A stretch of 64,000 bases of DNA from Sanderia malayensis. Taxonomy: Eukaryota; Cnidaria; Scyphozoa; Semaeostomeae; Pelagiidae. The stretch is taken from the NCBI GenBank assembly GCA_013076295.1, contig RQOL01000439.1, positions 1 through 64,000 on the forward strand. Reading direction: 5' to 3'. The notes beneath the pieces were generated by a model. That model worked only from the letters and a program-made list of their open reading frames with translations, had not been told where the DNA came from and made no database searches. Every line of letters begins with the position of its first letter. The stretch's first letter is position 1. This document shows positions 1 to 10,903 of the stretch, one piece after another. The translations under genes and the position numbers were made by a program.

Positions 1-2
1 AC

Positions 3-248
3 ACGGAGATGCCGTTCAACATCAAGCGACTGCAATTTCCAGTCAGACTAGCATACTGCCTTACTATCAATAAGGCACAGGGACAATCTCTCAGGTATGT
101 TGGTTTGTATTTACCTGAGCCCGTGTTCACACATGGTCAGTTATATGTGGCCATGTCAAGAGCAACATCATTTGACGGGCTCAAAGTATTCCTCCCAGAG
201 GAAACACACAGGAAGACAAAAAACATTGTCTTCCAAGAAGTCCTGTAA
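3..248 (+). pseudogene. Helitron PIF1-type helicase, C-terminal end (5' part outside the window)
   Basis: Eighty-one codons open from the window edge to a TAA at 246-248. They match the last helicase motifs of Helitron RepHel proteins: a [18 protein letters not shown] stretch (motif V region), then QLYVAMSRA (motif VI, with the arginine that contacts ATP), and the family-typical ending KNIVFQEVL. The helicase unwinds DNA during rolling-circle transposition in the nucleus. The same ending recurs at 57329-57724 on the minus strand with many substitutions, so the window holds two Helitrons of related lineage. The visible part is open but the element cannot be judged intact because Rep and the other helicase motifs lie upstream of the window. 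Confidence 0.85.
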
Positions 249-2309
249 AGGTCTTCACAAACTTTTGAGCATAAATTGCGTTGCTCACAGAGGGTGTCAG
301 TCTACCAAAATGCACATACACAAATTACGGGGCTCAGATTGTGGTTCTAGCGGATCGGCATTGCATTACAGTGTGATGTTCCCTGTTGTGATATCAGCAC
401 AACACTCAGAAAGCAAAGCTGTTAAAAGCTTTGAACATTGCTGGTTTGCCTCGCCACTCCAGTCAATAAGATCCGCCAAGAACGATCCGGACACTTTCAC
501 AACACTCCAGTGTCCGGGGGTGTTCGCCAACAGCAACAACACGATCTGGGTCCTCGGTAGCACCCGTATCAGAAGAGATATGCTTTGCCATGCTCTCCGA
601 TATTGCCTATGGGAGTATGGCTTTCCTTTTCTCTGTGAAAACTGCAATCTCTCCATTAACCATAACTGTTTTAACAATAATTAGCATTGGATTACACTCC
701 TCTCAACCAATTAACTCATTTACTTATTCATTATATTATTATAGATGACCCGATATTATTTAGTATTCTAAATTTGAATTGCAGTTTTCATGAACAAGGA
801 AACCTCGAACAAAGGTTACCCCTTGAAGTTGGTGTTCGAGCTTTAAACTAATGTAACCGGCAATCTTCTTTTTTTACTACTACCAAACTTAATGGTGAAA
901 ACGCATTAATGTGTGTCACGCGAGTATGAATTCCTATTGAACAATGCTGTCGACATTGCTGAACACTCCACATGATGAAGAAATCAATACTATTTACAGA
1001 CGGGACAAATTATCTCTCATTCATGTTCACTATTCGATTTATAAAACATGAACATTAAATGGACATCAGAAGTATGTATACATATTTATTCATGCATGTT
1101 AAAGCTCATGTTTTCCTTTATGAAATTGCATGCCAAAAGTTTTTTATAGTTGTGTGTAGCACTTAGTTTGAGCTATCATGAATGATACTTACTTTTTACC
1201 GTTTATGTACTAATACATTATATGCAAAAACAATGCAGGATTAATCTACTCTCTTCTAATTTACTGAGCTTCGTCAATGTGCGTTCTTAATGAGATGCAT
1301 TTCTGCTCTTCTTCTTCGTCAATAATAGCCTTTTATCCGCCATTGAAACGAGGTAGTTGAAAAACTTTGGCCTCTTCTCCATCAATGCTCAACGATAACT
1401 TTTGAAATATGAATTTGAAACAACTTGGCTTTGCATCACAAAAAGATCATCAAACAGGACAACTTATAATTGGGAAACTATTTCCAAATTTACAGGGGAC
1501 ATTTTCAATGTATGTTACAGGTAATACACTTACACTTGATTTTTAACTTATTCCCAATTCCATTTCGTCAAATTGTTTAACCATCTTAATTTTGGTTAGG
1601 CCATGAAAACTTATTGCAACGAAATCGAAAATTTTGATTAGTTATTTGATACCTTTATAGTTTATTTGCTTCAGAAATAGATGTTTTATGCCCTGACTAC
1701 ATGTGCCTGCCAGTCTTAGCTTGGATTTAAACTAATTCTTGAAGTATTTACCAATTTATTGATTCCTTTTGTTCATTGCCTCCATGCATGTGTCACAAGA
1801 AAAATATATTGACATCCTCATCAAACTATTGTTATTTTCAATACTGATGATGGATGAAGCATTCGTAGACCAGTGGAAAAATGATTTTCACTCAGTTTCC
1901 ATTTCCAACATCTTTTTTCATCTAATCCACAAGGGCAATTCATCAATATGCCTGCACAACTATCATGTTTTCCTATTATTCTATAACTATAATATCGTCA
2001 TTTCATTGATTATTAATTCTTCCTTTTTCCTATATGATTCTTAGTGAAACAAATACTGAAGTGATTAACCGAAGCTGTCAATGTCACTAATACTTGCTAT
2101 TCACACCATGCAAATGTCAAATGACTGAAACAAACATTAACCACACTATGCATGAAAAGTCAAAGAAATCCTTGAAAAACTCATGAAAGGAGAATTCTGT
2201 TTATGTAAGTTTCTATCACATTGTAATTTAATTAGCTTTTGTGTCATGTTATTCCCTCATAGACTGATCTGGGACACAATAACCTTGTATTACTTTTCTC
2301 CTTGGGAGA
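249..2309. other. AT-rich stretch without recognisable gene
   Basis: About 2 kb following the Helitron helicase. It may hold the Helitron 3' region, but I could not place a convincing CTRR end with a hairpin. Open frames here (for example 366-677 minus and 1769-2044 plus) have no recognisable family features and look like chance. Confidence 0.5.
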
Positions 2310-3222
2310 CAACATTGTACGTGGGGTTGACAGAGGCATGAGCGATGCGAATGCAGCGCACAAAGTGCGCCCTACCAGTCAATGTTTCTTGATATTAGAT
2401 AGACAGGCGAGCGCAGCGAGATAACCTATTGTACGTGGGGTTGAATGAGGCATGAGCGAAGCGAATGCAGCGCATGAAGTGCGCCCTATCAGTCAATGTT
2501 TCTTGATAATAGATAGACAGGCGAGCGCAGCGAGTACGTGGGGTGAAAAGAGGCATGAGCAAAGCGAATGCAGCGCACGAAGTGCGCCCTATCAATCAAT
2601 GTTTCTTTATAATAGATAGACAGGCGAGCGCAGCGAGCTAACCCATTGTAAGTGGGGTTGAAAGGGGCATGAGCGAAGCAAATGCAGCACACGAAGTGCG
2701 TCCTATCAGTCAATGTTTCTTGATAATAGATTGATAGGCGAGCGCAGCGAGCTAACCCATTGTAAGTGGGGTTGAAAGGGGCATGAGCGAAGCAAATGCA
2801 GCGCACGAAGTGCGCACAATCAGTCAATGTTTCTTGATAATAGATAGACAGGCGAGCGCAGCGAGCTAACCCATTGTACGTGGGGTTGAAAGAGGCATGA
2901 GCGAAGCGAATGCAGCGCACGAAGTGTGCCCTATTAGTCAATGTTTCTTGATAATAGATAGACAGGCGAGCGCAGCGAGCTAACCCATTGTACGTGGGGT
3001 TGAAAGAGGAATGAGCGAAGTGAATGCAGCGCACGAAGTGCGCCCTATCAGACTATGTTTCTTGATATAAGATAGACAGGGAGCGCAGCGAGCTAACCTA
3101 TTGTACGTGGGGTTGAAAGAGGCATGAGCGAAGCGAATGCAGCGCACGAAGTGCGCCAACCAGATTAAGCTTCTTTTACTTGACGGGCTGGGGCGAACGA
3201 GCAAAGCGAGTGATGACCCCTA
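2310..3222 (+). repeat. Tandem array of ~116-bp GC-rich units ending in CTAG
   Basis: Seven to eight units, mostly 111-116 bp with one short unit of about 102 bp. Each holds a near-perfect hairpin GCGCACGAAGTGCGC, a GCGAGCGCAGCGAGC block, and the phrase GGGGTTGAAAGAGGCATGAGC. The array is followed by a unique tail (3165-3222) that ends in GATGACCCCTAG before a T. The same tail ends two other copies, at 4078 and 42199 in the opposite orientation, so it is an element terminus and not part of the array. Long open frames through the array are by-products of unit lengths divisible by or near three. A CTAG end followed by T fits Helitron-like (HINE-type) termini; this assignment is inference. Confidence 0.8.
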
Positions 3223-3278
3223 GTTTTTATAAAAAATGTGTGCGAATAGCATGTTAGTTCATATAATTGATATGATAT

Positions 3279-3690
3279 TTAGTTTAGATCTTCAAAAGAG
3301 TCCTCTGGCTCCAGCTCCATGCCAATGCGCCATCGATGCCTGACATTTGAAAGCCTTTTCTAATCATTTCAGGGTTGTTTCGCAAATAGTCGTAGAGCCA
3401 ATTCAATCACTGTGAATGAAGAGGTTTCATCGTAAAAAACTTTCGTGAAACTTCAATGGAATAGACATCAATTCTACAATTGATATGGGCCGACACTCTT
3501 GGCATACGACTCTTTAAACTTTGATTTTAGAAAAATTTTTGACGGACCATTGACAGTAGGCTCCAGTGGCTGAAAATGATGTGCTAAATTAGCTGGCACA
3601 AACATACTGACACAGTAATTTTCTTCAACTCGAAATCTAACCTCTTGTGGAAGACAACAATTTGTATTTTCTCGTAGATCAGTTGTGATG
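3279..3690 (-). pseudogene. pogo/Tigger-like DDE transposase, C-terminal remnant
   Basis: Read on the minus strand, the region carries a HHFQPLEPTVNGP stretch, equivalent to the conserved H-x-x-QPLD segment of pogo-type transposases. It is followed by YDYLRNNPEMIRKGF and GIDGAL, the typical C-terminal tail with the small helical I-x-x-x-F-x-x-x-G-I motif. An acidic ending ELEPEDSFEDLN and a TAA at 3281-3279 close it. At least two frame changes and a stop interrupt it, and the N-terminal DNA-binding and first DDE parts are absent. It lies between two inverted copies of the CTAG terminus (3165-3222 and 4078-4146). Its relation to them is unclear. Confidence 0.6.
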
Positions 3691-3890
3691 GCAAAAAAAC
3701 GCTTAAAAAATTAAGTTGCTCAAACAATGTATCCCTTGAGCTTGATTGGCCTGTGATTTAAGATGATGAACATGAAGATGAAGAAAACAAAAATGCTCAA
3801 AATGTCAAAATAAATGGGGAAAGCTCGAAATTATATGCGTACATGATTAACTTTGATGAACATTGACCATTTCTGTGTGTATTTCTGTGT

Positions 3891-4004
3891 CTTCGGAAAA
3901 AACAAACTTTCGGTCAATAAAACTTTCGGACAACAAGTACTTTCGGACAATTAAATTTTCGGACACAATTTTGTCCGAATGTTTGATCGTCCGAAAGTTT
4001 TCGG
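3891..4004. repeat. Cluster of TTTCGGACAA-type repeats, MITE-like
   Basis: The 10-12 bp phrase ACTTTCGGACAA occurs about five times in 90 bp, then in inverted form (TTGTCCGAATG, CGTCCGAAAG). The region can fold back on itself. It resembles the end of a small inverted-repeat element, but no second end or target duplication was identified. Confidence 0.5.
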
Positions 4005-4077
4005 TTTTAATGTAGCACAATTAGCAGAATAATTAATATGAACTACATACCTACATATCAGCCTATTATATACCTAC

Positions 4078-4146
4078 TAGGGGTCATCACTCGCTTCGCT
4101 CTTTCGCCCCAGCCCGTCAAGTAAAAAAAGCTTAATCTGGTTTTCA
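4078..4146 (-). repeat. Inverted copy of the CTAG terminus
   Basis: About 65 bp nearly identical to the reverse complement of 3165-3222, including GGGTCATCACTCGCTTCGC and the AGCTTAATCTGGTT inner boundary. Read on the minus strand it ends in CTAG followed by T. Only the terminal segment is present; the tandem array is missing here. Confidence 0.75.
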
Positions 4147-4261
4147 TGCGCTGACGGGGTGTGACTACACAATGCCCTTCTTCGGGAGATCAAAATTCAA
4201 TGTATTCAAGAGGGTTTTAAAAAATCTGTCTTCATGTGACCTTCTTTCAAGTCTACATTCC

Positions 4262-4732
4262 CGAAAACCAAATTAAGAAGATCTGGTCGATTTTATATTG
4301 CACTACGTTTACAACAGACCAAAAAACGAAAAGACCCGAGGTGAAAGCAGATATACAATGCTGTTGAGTGGAAAATGCAAAAGCAAAATATTTGCGTCGA
4401 CAAAAAAAGGTACCTCCTGACATTAAATCGCTAAAAATGAAGTTCAAGTGAGCGAATCTATTAACTCAGTCCATGGTGAATTGTTTGAATCTCAGATACG
4501 AGCAGCTCAACCCAACAGCTTATGGATTGGAAAGCAAAAACAACGGGCTGCAGCCAAGTTGGTTTGAAGGTTTGTATTACCTACAGAAGAAGAGCTCAGT
4601 GAAATGTTTCAAGAATCCGAGAACACTCATACATATGGCGAAGAGCAGCAATCTCAAGCAAATAGTGAAGAAAGTGATACAGATAGTGACAAAGATGACG
4701 AAGAAGAGTCAGAATATGAGGAAGATGACTAA
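4262..4732 (+). pseudogene. Decayed coding remnant with acidic C-terminal tail, family unknown
   Basis: In shifting plus frames the region keeps coding-like character: NAKAKYLRRQKKVPPDIK near 4370-4440, then LPTEEELSEMFQESE and an acidic run SEESDTDSDKDDEEESEYEE that ends in TAA at 4730-4732. Acidic tails of this kind end several transposon proteins, including the Academ protein in this window at 32346-32554. Stops at about 4347 and 4450 and at least one frameshift break it. I do not recognise the family. The overlapping open frame at 4473-4811 is the shifted version. Confidence 0.35.
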
Positions 4733-5171
4733 AAGGATATCTTTTCTGCAGTTATATTTTGGACTTTTTAGGTTGATGCAGATAATGTACCGCTCCTTGC
4801 AGCTTAGTTAATAATTTCATGCAGCAAAATTGATCTTCAGCAAAATCATAATAATTTGAACAGGATCATACAATATGGCAACCATATTGAATTTTAAAAT
4901 GCGCCATTTTGAATTTTAAAACAAATATTTGAAAAAAAATGTTTCTTTTAACATTTTCCACATCAGAAACTACGCTTAACCCACTTTTTCCTTTGAGCAA
5001 GTTGCGTTCTGTGACAGCATGGTATGGCTGCCATATTGAAATTTCAGGCTATCATTATAGAATTTTGAGCACCACTTTTCAAAAACCGGTCAGCACCATC
5101 GTTTTTAGCATTAAATTTTGATCTAGATGCACATTTGAAAATAAAGTGAACACCAATTCCCAGTTGGGACA

Positions 5172-5350
5172 GACTAAAAGGGGCATGCCAATTGCAGAGG
5201 CGAGCACAGCGAGCTAATCCATTGAACGTGGAGTTGAAAGAGGCATGAGCGGAAGCAAATGCAGCACACGAAGTGTGCCAACCACAGGCGAGCGCAGTGA
5301 GCTCACCCATTGTATGTGGGGTTGAAAAGGGCATGGGCGTAAGGGAATGC
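5172..5350 (+). repeat. Two degenerate units of the ~116-bp tandem-repeat family
   Basis: Contains AGGCGAGCACAGCGAGCTAA, GGAGTTGAAAGAGGCATGAGC and the GCACACGAAGTGTGCC hairpin twice, in the same orientation as 2310-3222. No CTAG tail is present, so this is an internal fragment. Confidence 0.75.
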
Positions 5351-5407
5351 ATGAGCGTAAGCGAATCATGCTACTGCTACCGCTCATGCTAGTTCACTTT
5401 AAAATTG

Positions 5408-7043
5408 ACAGATGGCTATTGAAAACAATTACAGGTGCCATTAACGAAGTGAAATGTCTCGCTTCTTCACCATATTCAGCACTTCCATAAAAAGCTTTAT
5501 TCTTCGTTAGTAGTTTATTCTTCTTTTTTCAATCCATTGAATTTTTTCAATTCACACTCCTCAACTATCCTCATACCAACATTAATGAAGTTCTTCCACC
5601 TGATATGCCTAGCAATATGCCATTGCAAATCAAATATTTTCAAAGTGCCAGGAAATTGATTGCACAGTATCTTGAAGAAGATACATTTAAGGCAATGCTT
5701 GAAGCCGAAAGTCATAAAAATGACTTCATTAAAAACGTCTTATTATATTTGCAAAGCTTGAAAGACACTTTAACTGCCTACTGTTTTCATGTTCTTCCTA
5801 CCACATTTGCTGACATTAGTTCTGAAACCCCTCTTATCAAATTATCACATTTACAAGGACAACAACTTATTGTGTACAATAACTTTTTGTGTCACAATGA
5901 GTCCAGAAAGAAAAAAATTGCGAAAGCATTCAATATAACTATGATTGGCGAAAGTATATTCTAATTACTGGAAGACAAGGAACAGGAAAAACCTTCCTTT
6001 CCCAATCATGCATTGACTACTGCAGAAATATGTCCTTGTCTGTAGTTGTTGCTACACCAACTGGTTGCTTGGCTTGCATTTACAAAGGCCTCTATGGGGA
6101 TACCATAACAACAAATACAAGCGCTTTTCACTATCCTGTCAATCCAACTATGAAAACCAGAACTAATTTTCAGCTGGCCCATTATGATATTCTTTTCATT
6201 GATGAAATTTCGCAAATTTCACAACCCATTTTTCATCACATGGCCCACACTTCAAATACCCTTCCCATTAGACCTCACATTTTGCCCAACAACATCCTAT
6301 AGCTACAATCAATGGAAAAACATGCCAAGCTCCACCTGTCAAAGAAGACCCCCCTTCTTTCTCAATTATGTTCTCAATTCAGGATCTGTTCTCTTTTTAG
6401 AATTACTGACAACTTACTCATCGATATTTTAAACACCATTGGGTACCTCCGCCCAACTCACAAAGCACTAGAAACCTTTCAGCCTGGTATTGTTCTTTCT
6501 CACACAGACGTTACAAGCGATGCTATACTTCATGTGCCCTACAAGTACAGCACATATCTATTTCTTACAGTTTCAAATAAAGCATCTGATTTTATAAAAA
6601 ATATTATTATTAGCAGCATGTCTACAACTCCCACACGCAATATTATTCCATGTGCAACTAATCGGCATGAAACAAGAATATTTCATGGATTACACATCAT
6701 GTTAATAGAAAACAGGAACAAAAACATCGGGTTTGTTAATGGTCAAATTTGTGCAGTGCACTCAATTCAGGGATACACTGTATTAGTACGACCTCCTAAT
6801 GGTAACATTATAAATGTTTATCCTTTGATGCACACAGAATCCAAACAAATATACCATCCATTTACTCCGGCATATTCTCGTACAATTGCAAAAGTACAAG
6901 GCCAGACCTTAGCAAACATAATCATTTGGATTGACACCCCGAAAACGCCTGGTACATACTACGTTGCATTATCTAGAGTAAGACGACGAGATAACTTATA
7001 TTTACTGGTCAAATTGAATGAAATGCATTTCACTCCATTATGA
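5408..7043 (+). pseudogene. Divergent HUH Rep/SF1-helicase element, copy A (helicase half)
   Basis: A short Rep remnant (5408-5520) matches 52415-52510 of copy C. Most of Rep is missing, and the helicase begins near 5578. Walker A is GRQGTGKT (5970-5993), Walker B FIDEISQI (about 6196-6220), then VVVATPTGCLACIYKG. The C-terminal half (6312-7043) keeps PAYSRTIAKVQGQTL and YYVALSRVRRRDNLYLL, the motif V/VI pair of SF1 helicases of the PIF1 group. Frameshifts near 5960 and 6300 break it into three frames. The closest relatives in the window are copies B (37310) and C (51590); all differ from the canonical Helitron at 57329-63753, which suggests a separate lineage. Nuclear rolling-circle transposition is the likely role, inferred from the family architecture. 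Confidence 0.75.
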
Positions 7044-7289
7044 AAATACTATATCAATACTTTTAAACACCCATATTTGTATATATTTATCCATTTTTAC
7101 CAATCAGTTCTTCATTTACGTATTCATAAAAGGCAGCAGAACTTAGACTTTTCTGTTTTAATACATTTGATCAAGGCCAAATCTAATTAAAATGGGGGCT
7201 GTTATTGGACTAATAACATTGGTGCTGCGCCCTTATGTTCACAGTTAGAACAGGGGGGGAGGGTGGGGCGCACATGTGGCCAGCGTGAC
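7044..7289. other. Unassigned spacer with a G-rich run
   Basis: Between the helicase stop and recognisable 28S sequence. It holds a short GGGGGGGAGGGTGGGG run at about 7254-7267. No gene seen. The last part may be very degenerate 28S. Confidence 0.4.
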
Positions 7290-7632
7290 GAGATACTGCC
7301 TCACAAGGGGGTGGTTATCCCTGTGGTAACTGTTCTGAGAGCTCTAGCTTAAAGCTCGTAAAGACTGAAGGATCGATAGGCCATGCTTTCACAGTTTGTA
7401 TTCATACTGAAAATCAAAATCAAATGAGCTTTTACCGTTTTGTTCTACATGAGATTTCCGTTCTCATTGAGCTCACCTTGGGACACCTGTGTTATCATTT
7501 AATAGATGTGCCACCTCAGCCAAACTTCCGACCTGATAGTGTCTTCAGCATGGATCAACCTGCCAACGATGCTTTAATGCCAGAAAGTGGACCGTGAAGC
7601 CCGCTTCCGTTCAACCGAATAAGTAAAAAAGC
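7290..7632 (-). rRNA. 28S rRNA pseudogene fragment, downstream part (domain V area)
   Basis: The reverse complement reads through conserved large-subunit segments: ACTTATTCGGTTGAACGG, GTTTGGCTGAGGTGGCACAT, ACACAGGTGTCC, GAGCTCAATGAGAACGGAAA, TCAGTATGAATAC, and AGTTACCACAGGGATAAC near the peptidyl-transferase region. Substitutions at normally invariant positions and loss of the sequence after GGATAAC show it is not functional. In rRNA order it follows the LINE insertion and a deletion that removed the region between D8 and D10. Confidence 0.85.
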
Positions 7633-8435
7633 AATAATAATAATAATAATAATAATTTCGAATATTTAAACTGGATATACACTTCAACTTACGAAAAGCT
7701 GTTATCAACATGTTTCCAGTATAAATTAAAGAGTGCAACTTTTACATAAACTTAATCTAAAACAATATAAAGAGTACTTATCAATTTTTACAATAAAAGT
7801 GTCCGAGCATTTCAGCTAAAATGTTTCTTTAAAAAAGTAAGAAAATCAGTTGTTGGCATTTCACCAGCTTCCAGTGGAAGAATATTGTACTCTTTTGCAC
7901 TGATGAAAGAGAAACTTTTTCTGGCATACTCTGTTTTAATCATTGGGAGACGTATTATTTTTGAACTGTTTCTTGTCCGTATCAAATGTTCCATAAGCTG
8001 GAAGTAATTCCTGAGAGGATTGATGACTTTATCGTTTAGGCATACTCTGACTAGGGTACAAGCATGTTTCTTGTTGGCATTTGTAACAGATTGTAGTGTG
8101 AGTCTGTTGACCGAGTTTCTATTCACAATGGCTTCGGCCCTATTGTGGAAGGAATCCAACTTTTCTGATTGGGTTCTTGTGGTGCAGAAACAAGAGAATA
8201 CCGCAACACGTAAACATTGGTAAAATCATACTTTGGTATAAAGCCTTAGCTGCTTTCATATTCAGATCTCCTCTTAGTTTTGAAAGGAGACTGAGTCGAG
8301 AAGACGCCTTTTTGTAGCATTTGTCAAAAAACGTGTTCATATTCAGGGTGCTGTCAACTTGGATACTGAGGTACTTATAGCTGGCAGTTTTTGTTATCTC
8401 CTTGTCGTTTACGCTTGGTCTGAAATCAGATGGGG
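7633..8435 (-). pseudogene. 5'-truncated LINE (non-LTR retrotransposon), RT C-terminal end
   Basis: On the minus strand the translation reads SYKYLSIQVDSTLNM, then KKASSRLSLLSKLRGDL, KALYQSMILPMFTCCG and LDSFHNRAEAIVNR. These match the end of CR1/L2/I-type reverse transcriptases, just after the thumb. It stops after KKHFS at 7812. A frame change near 8140 and loss of everything upstream of this part make it dead. The element has a (ATT)n 3' tail (7633-7655), typical of target-primed non-LTR elements, and it lies in the sense direction of the 28S gene. The 5' end joins 28S D8 sequence at about 8435. Which clade it belongs to cannot be decided from this short tail. Confidence 0.75.
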
Positions 8436-10346
8436 CCGGGCCAATTCACGGGCAGCCTCGTCCATGCCGGCTATAGCCCTTGCGAGCCATGGCCTGTCAA
8501 GGACAAGGACCGCCTGCTTCAAGTCCTAGCCTGACAGACCCAACCCTTAGAGCCAATCCTTTTCCCGAAGTTACGGTTCTATTTTGCCGACTTCCCTTAC
8601 CTACATTGCTCTATCAACCAGAGGTTGCTCACCTTGGAGACCTGCTGCTGTTATGAGTATGAGCGGACGTGAAAATAGTCACTTTCTCGGATTTTTAAGG
8701 GCCACCGAGAGCGCACCGGACACCACAAGATGTGTGGTGCTTTTCTGAGCATTAAACCCTGTCTCCGGGCAATCTGATTCGAGGGTGGCAGCCCGTTACC
8801 AAGAATGGATAACTCTTCCCAGGGCCCTCGTCCATGTCTCCGAGTTCGGTTGCGTTGCCACTTCTCCCACGAGTGGGAATATTCATGTTCCGGTTCAGGA
8901 ATATTAACCCGATTCCCTCTCAATAGTACGAGTCACGATCAACTACTTTGAAACTTTCACACAAAACCTTTCTCCACTTTTGTCTTCAAAGTTCTCATTT
9001 TAATATTCGCTACTACCACCAGGATCTGCACTAGAGGCTGTTTCATCCAGGCTCACACCAAAGGCTGTGTCATGACCACCACACCATCCTACTCGTCGGG
9101 AGATGTGCCGTTCTTGGGAGGGCCGAGTATAAGCACGACGCTTGAGCGCCATCCATTTTCAGGGCTAGTTGATTCGGCAGGTTTGGCCACCGTCCTGCTG
9201 TCTAGATCAACCAACACCCTTTGTGGGGTCTGATGAGGGTCGATTTAGGAGCCTCAACTCAGCATTCGGTTCATCCCACATCGGCAGTTTTGCTTACCAA
9301 AAATGGCTCACTAGAGGCTCTCATTCTGTGCCCGGCTTCAATTAAGCAAGTCAGGATTCTTACCATTTCAAAGTTTGAGAATAGGCTGAGGTTGTTTCAA
9401 CCCTAAAACTGGTAATCATTCACTTTACCTTATAAAACTTATTGCCGAGTCCCTGCTATCCTGAGGGAAATTTTTGGAGGGAATCAGCTACAAGATGGTT
9501 TGATTAGTCTTTTGCCCCTATACTCAAGTTTGACAATGGATTTGCACCTCAGAAGCTTCCACCAGAGTTTCCTCTAGATTCACCATACTCAGGCATAGTT
9601 CACCATCTTTCGGGCCCCAACAGATTCACTCTTACCCAAACCTTTCTAAGAGTAGAATAGATCAGTCGATGATGCACCTCGCATGCATAGAACAAAGTTC
9701 TCACTTCAGCTGCCAGGCAGGCTTTACTTTCAGTGTGCCTTCGGGATTCCATCCCAAGACTTGCGCACATGTCAGACTTCTTGGTCCGTGTTTCACAACG
9801 GGCAGATGAACCCATATGGCTGCCAACAACCTAGGTGCATTGTGTGCGTAGACCTCCCACATGACGCCAAGCAGTTCCGACGCACTGCAAGCAGTCCGCC
9901 GTGCTTGACATGACATCAAGAGAAGGGCGCCAGCCCCACCCAAGCGGAGCATGTAGTCTGTCGGGCTATAACAGCAGGTGCCGGAGCACCAACCTACCTT
10001 CCCAGACGCCTTGTCGCTCGAAACGGTGCATGCGCTCCAGCTAAAAGGGCAATGATCACAAGGCCAAGCCGAGCAGCGACAATACATGCCGATCTGCACA
10101 CTGCATGTCTCACCACGCCTGAATCTCATCGGAGCATTGCTAACTGTATCCGTTTCCCCTCTAATGGTTTCATACACTTTTTAACTCTCTTTTCAAAGTT
10201 CTTTTCATCTCACCCCCATAGTACTTGTTTGCTATCGGTCTCGTGCCAATATTTAACGGGATTGTCACCCTCTCTGATTTGCTCTTCCAAGCAACTTGGA
10301 CAGGACAGGTCCTCCGGGAAAACGCTTCTCGAGACTACAATTTGCT
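8436..10346 (-). rRNA. 28S rRNA pseudogene fragment, D1/D2 to D8
   Basis: The reverse complement contains, in order: TTGGCACGAGACCGATAGC, GAACTTTGAAAAGAGAGTT (start of D2), GAGGGAATCGGGTTAATATT, AGCAGCAGGTCTCCAAGGTG, GCAATGTAGGTAAGGGAAG and GGATTGGCTCTAAGGG. These are diagnostic 28S core segments in the right order. The 5' end is cut by the Ty3/Gypsy element at 10347 and continues at 16515. The 3' end joins the LINE. Open frames here, such as 8651-8923 and 9701-10177, are translations of rRNA. Confidence 0.9.
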
Positions 10347-10857
10347 TGTAAAACCACTTAGAAGGGGGTTTTACAAGTGGGTTCAACGAACAAAGGTGCA
10401 ACACGAACAAATTATTAATATACGACAAACTCACAGTTACTTTCTTGACGGAAGAGTCTTTGGTGCTTCGGTTTCTTTTTTGTCAATCTTTAATTCAAAT
10501 TCAATCGATACTGGTGACGCGGTCACTCAACAACAACCAACTGAAAATTCAACTGCACGTTCAACTACAAGTTCAACTCCAAATTCAACTAACTAAAAAT
10601 CAATGAGAAGAAGTTTAAATACCGATACTTGTGATATGTGTCTACAATTACCAAAAAAGGAATAACATTATTTGAAGATTAAGTTCTACCAATCAAAATA
10701 AGGCAAGTCACTGATAAGTTAAAAATTTCGAAATAGAAAATCAAAGTTCAACTAAAAAAGATTACGAAATTAGGAATACATAAAATTCAAATGTCAACTG
10801 TTACTATAGTTAATTGTTGCTATGGTTGCAAGCGTCGTTGCTTGTTCTTTTGCAACA
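10347..10857 (-). repeat. 3' LTR of the Ty3/Gypsy element
   Basis: Boundary TG...CA. It matches 16003-16514 over its full length. It holds an internal run of ATTCAACT-type repeats near 10546-10594. Confidence 0.92.
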
Positions 10858-10871
10858 TTACTCCCCTCTTT
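10858..10871 (-). other. Polypurine tract
   Basis: On the minus strand AAAGAGGGGAGTAA directly precedes the 3' LTR, the expected site for plus-strand priming. Confidence 0.7.
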
Positions 10872-10903
10872 AAATTCAAGCCTCCTGGCTTGTGGGACAG
10901 CTA

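Noticed and set aside
97..684. 195-codon plus frame and its minus partner at 366-677
   Set aside because: The first half overlaps the Helitron helicase in another frame; the rest shows no domain.
2310..3165. CRISPR-like array
   Set aside because: Units are about 116 bp with no short unique spacers, and the DNA is eukaryotic.
2395..3204. Long minus-strand frames with a repeating RCIRFAHASFNPTYNG motif
   Set aside because: They are translations of the tandem repeat; unit length near a multiple of three keeps the frame open. No codon bias or start context supports a gene.
7633..8435. R2 or R1 element in its standard 28S site
   Set aside because: The standard site lies in the deleted interval, and the protein tail lacks R2-type endonuclease features.
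8651..10596. Several open frames across 8.6-10.6 kb
   Set aside because: They lie in antisense or sense 28S rRNA and LTR sequence.
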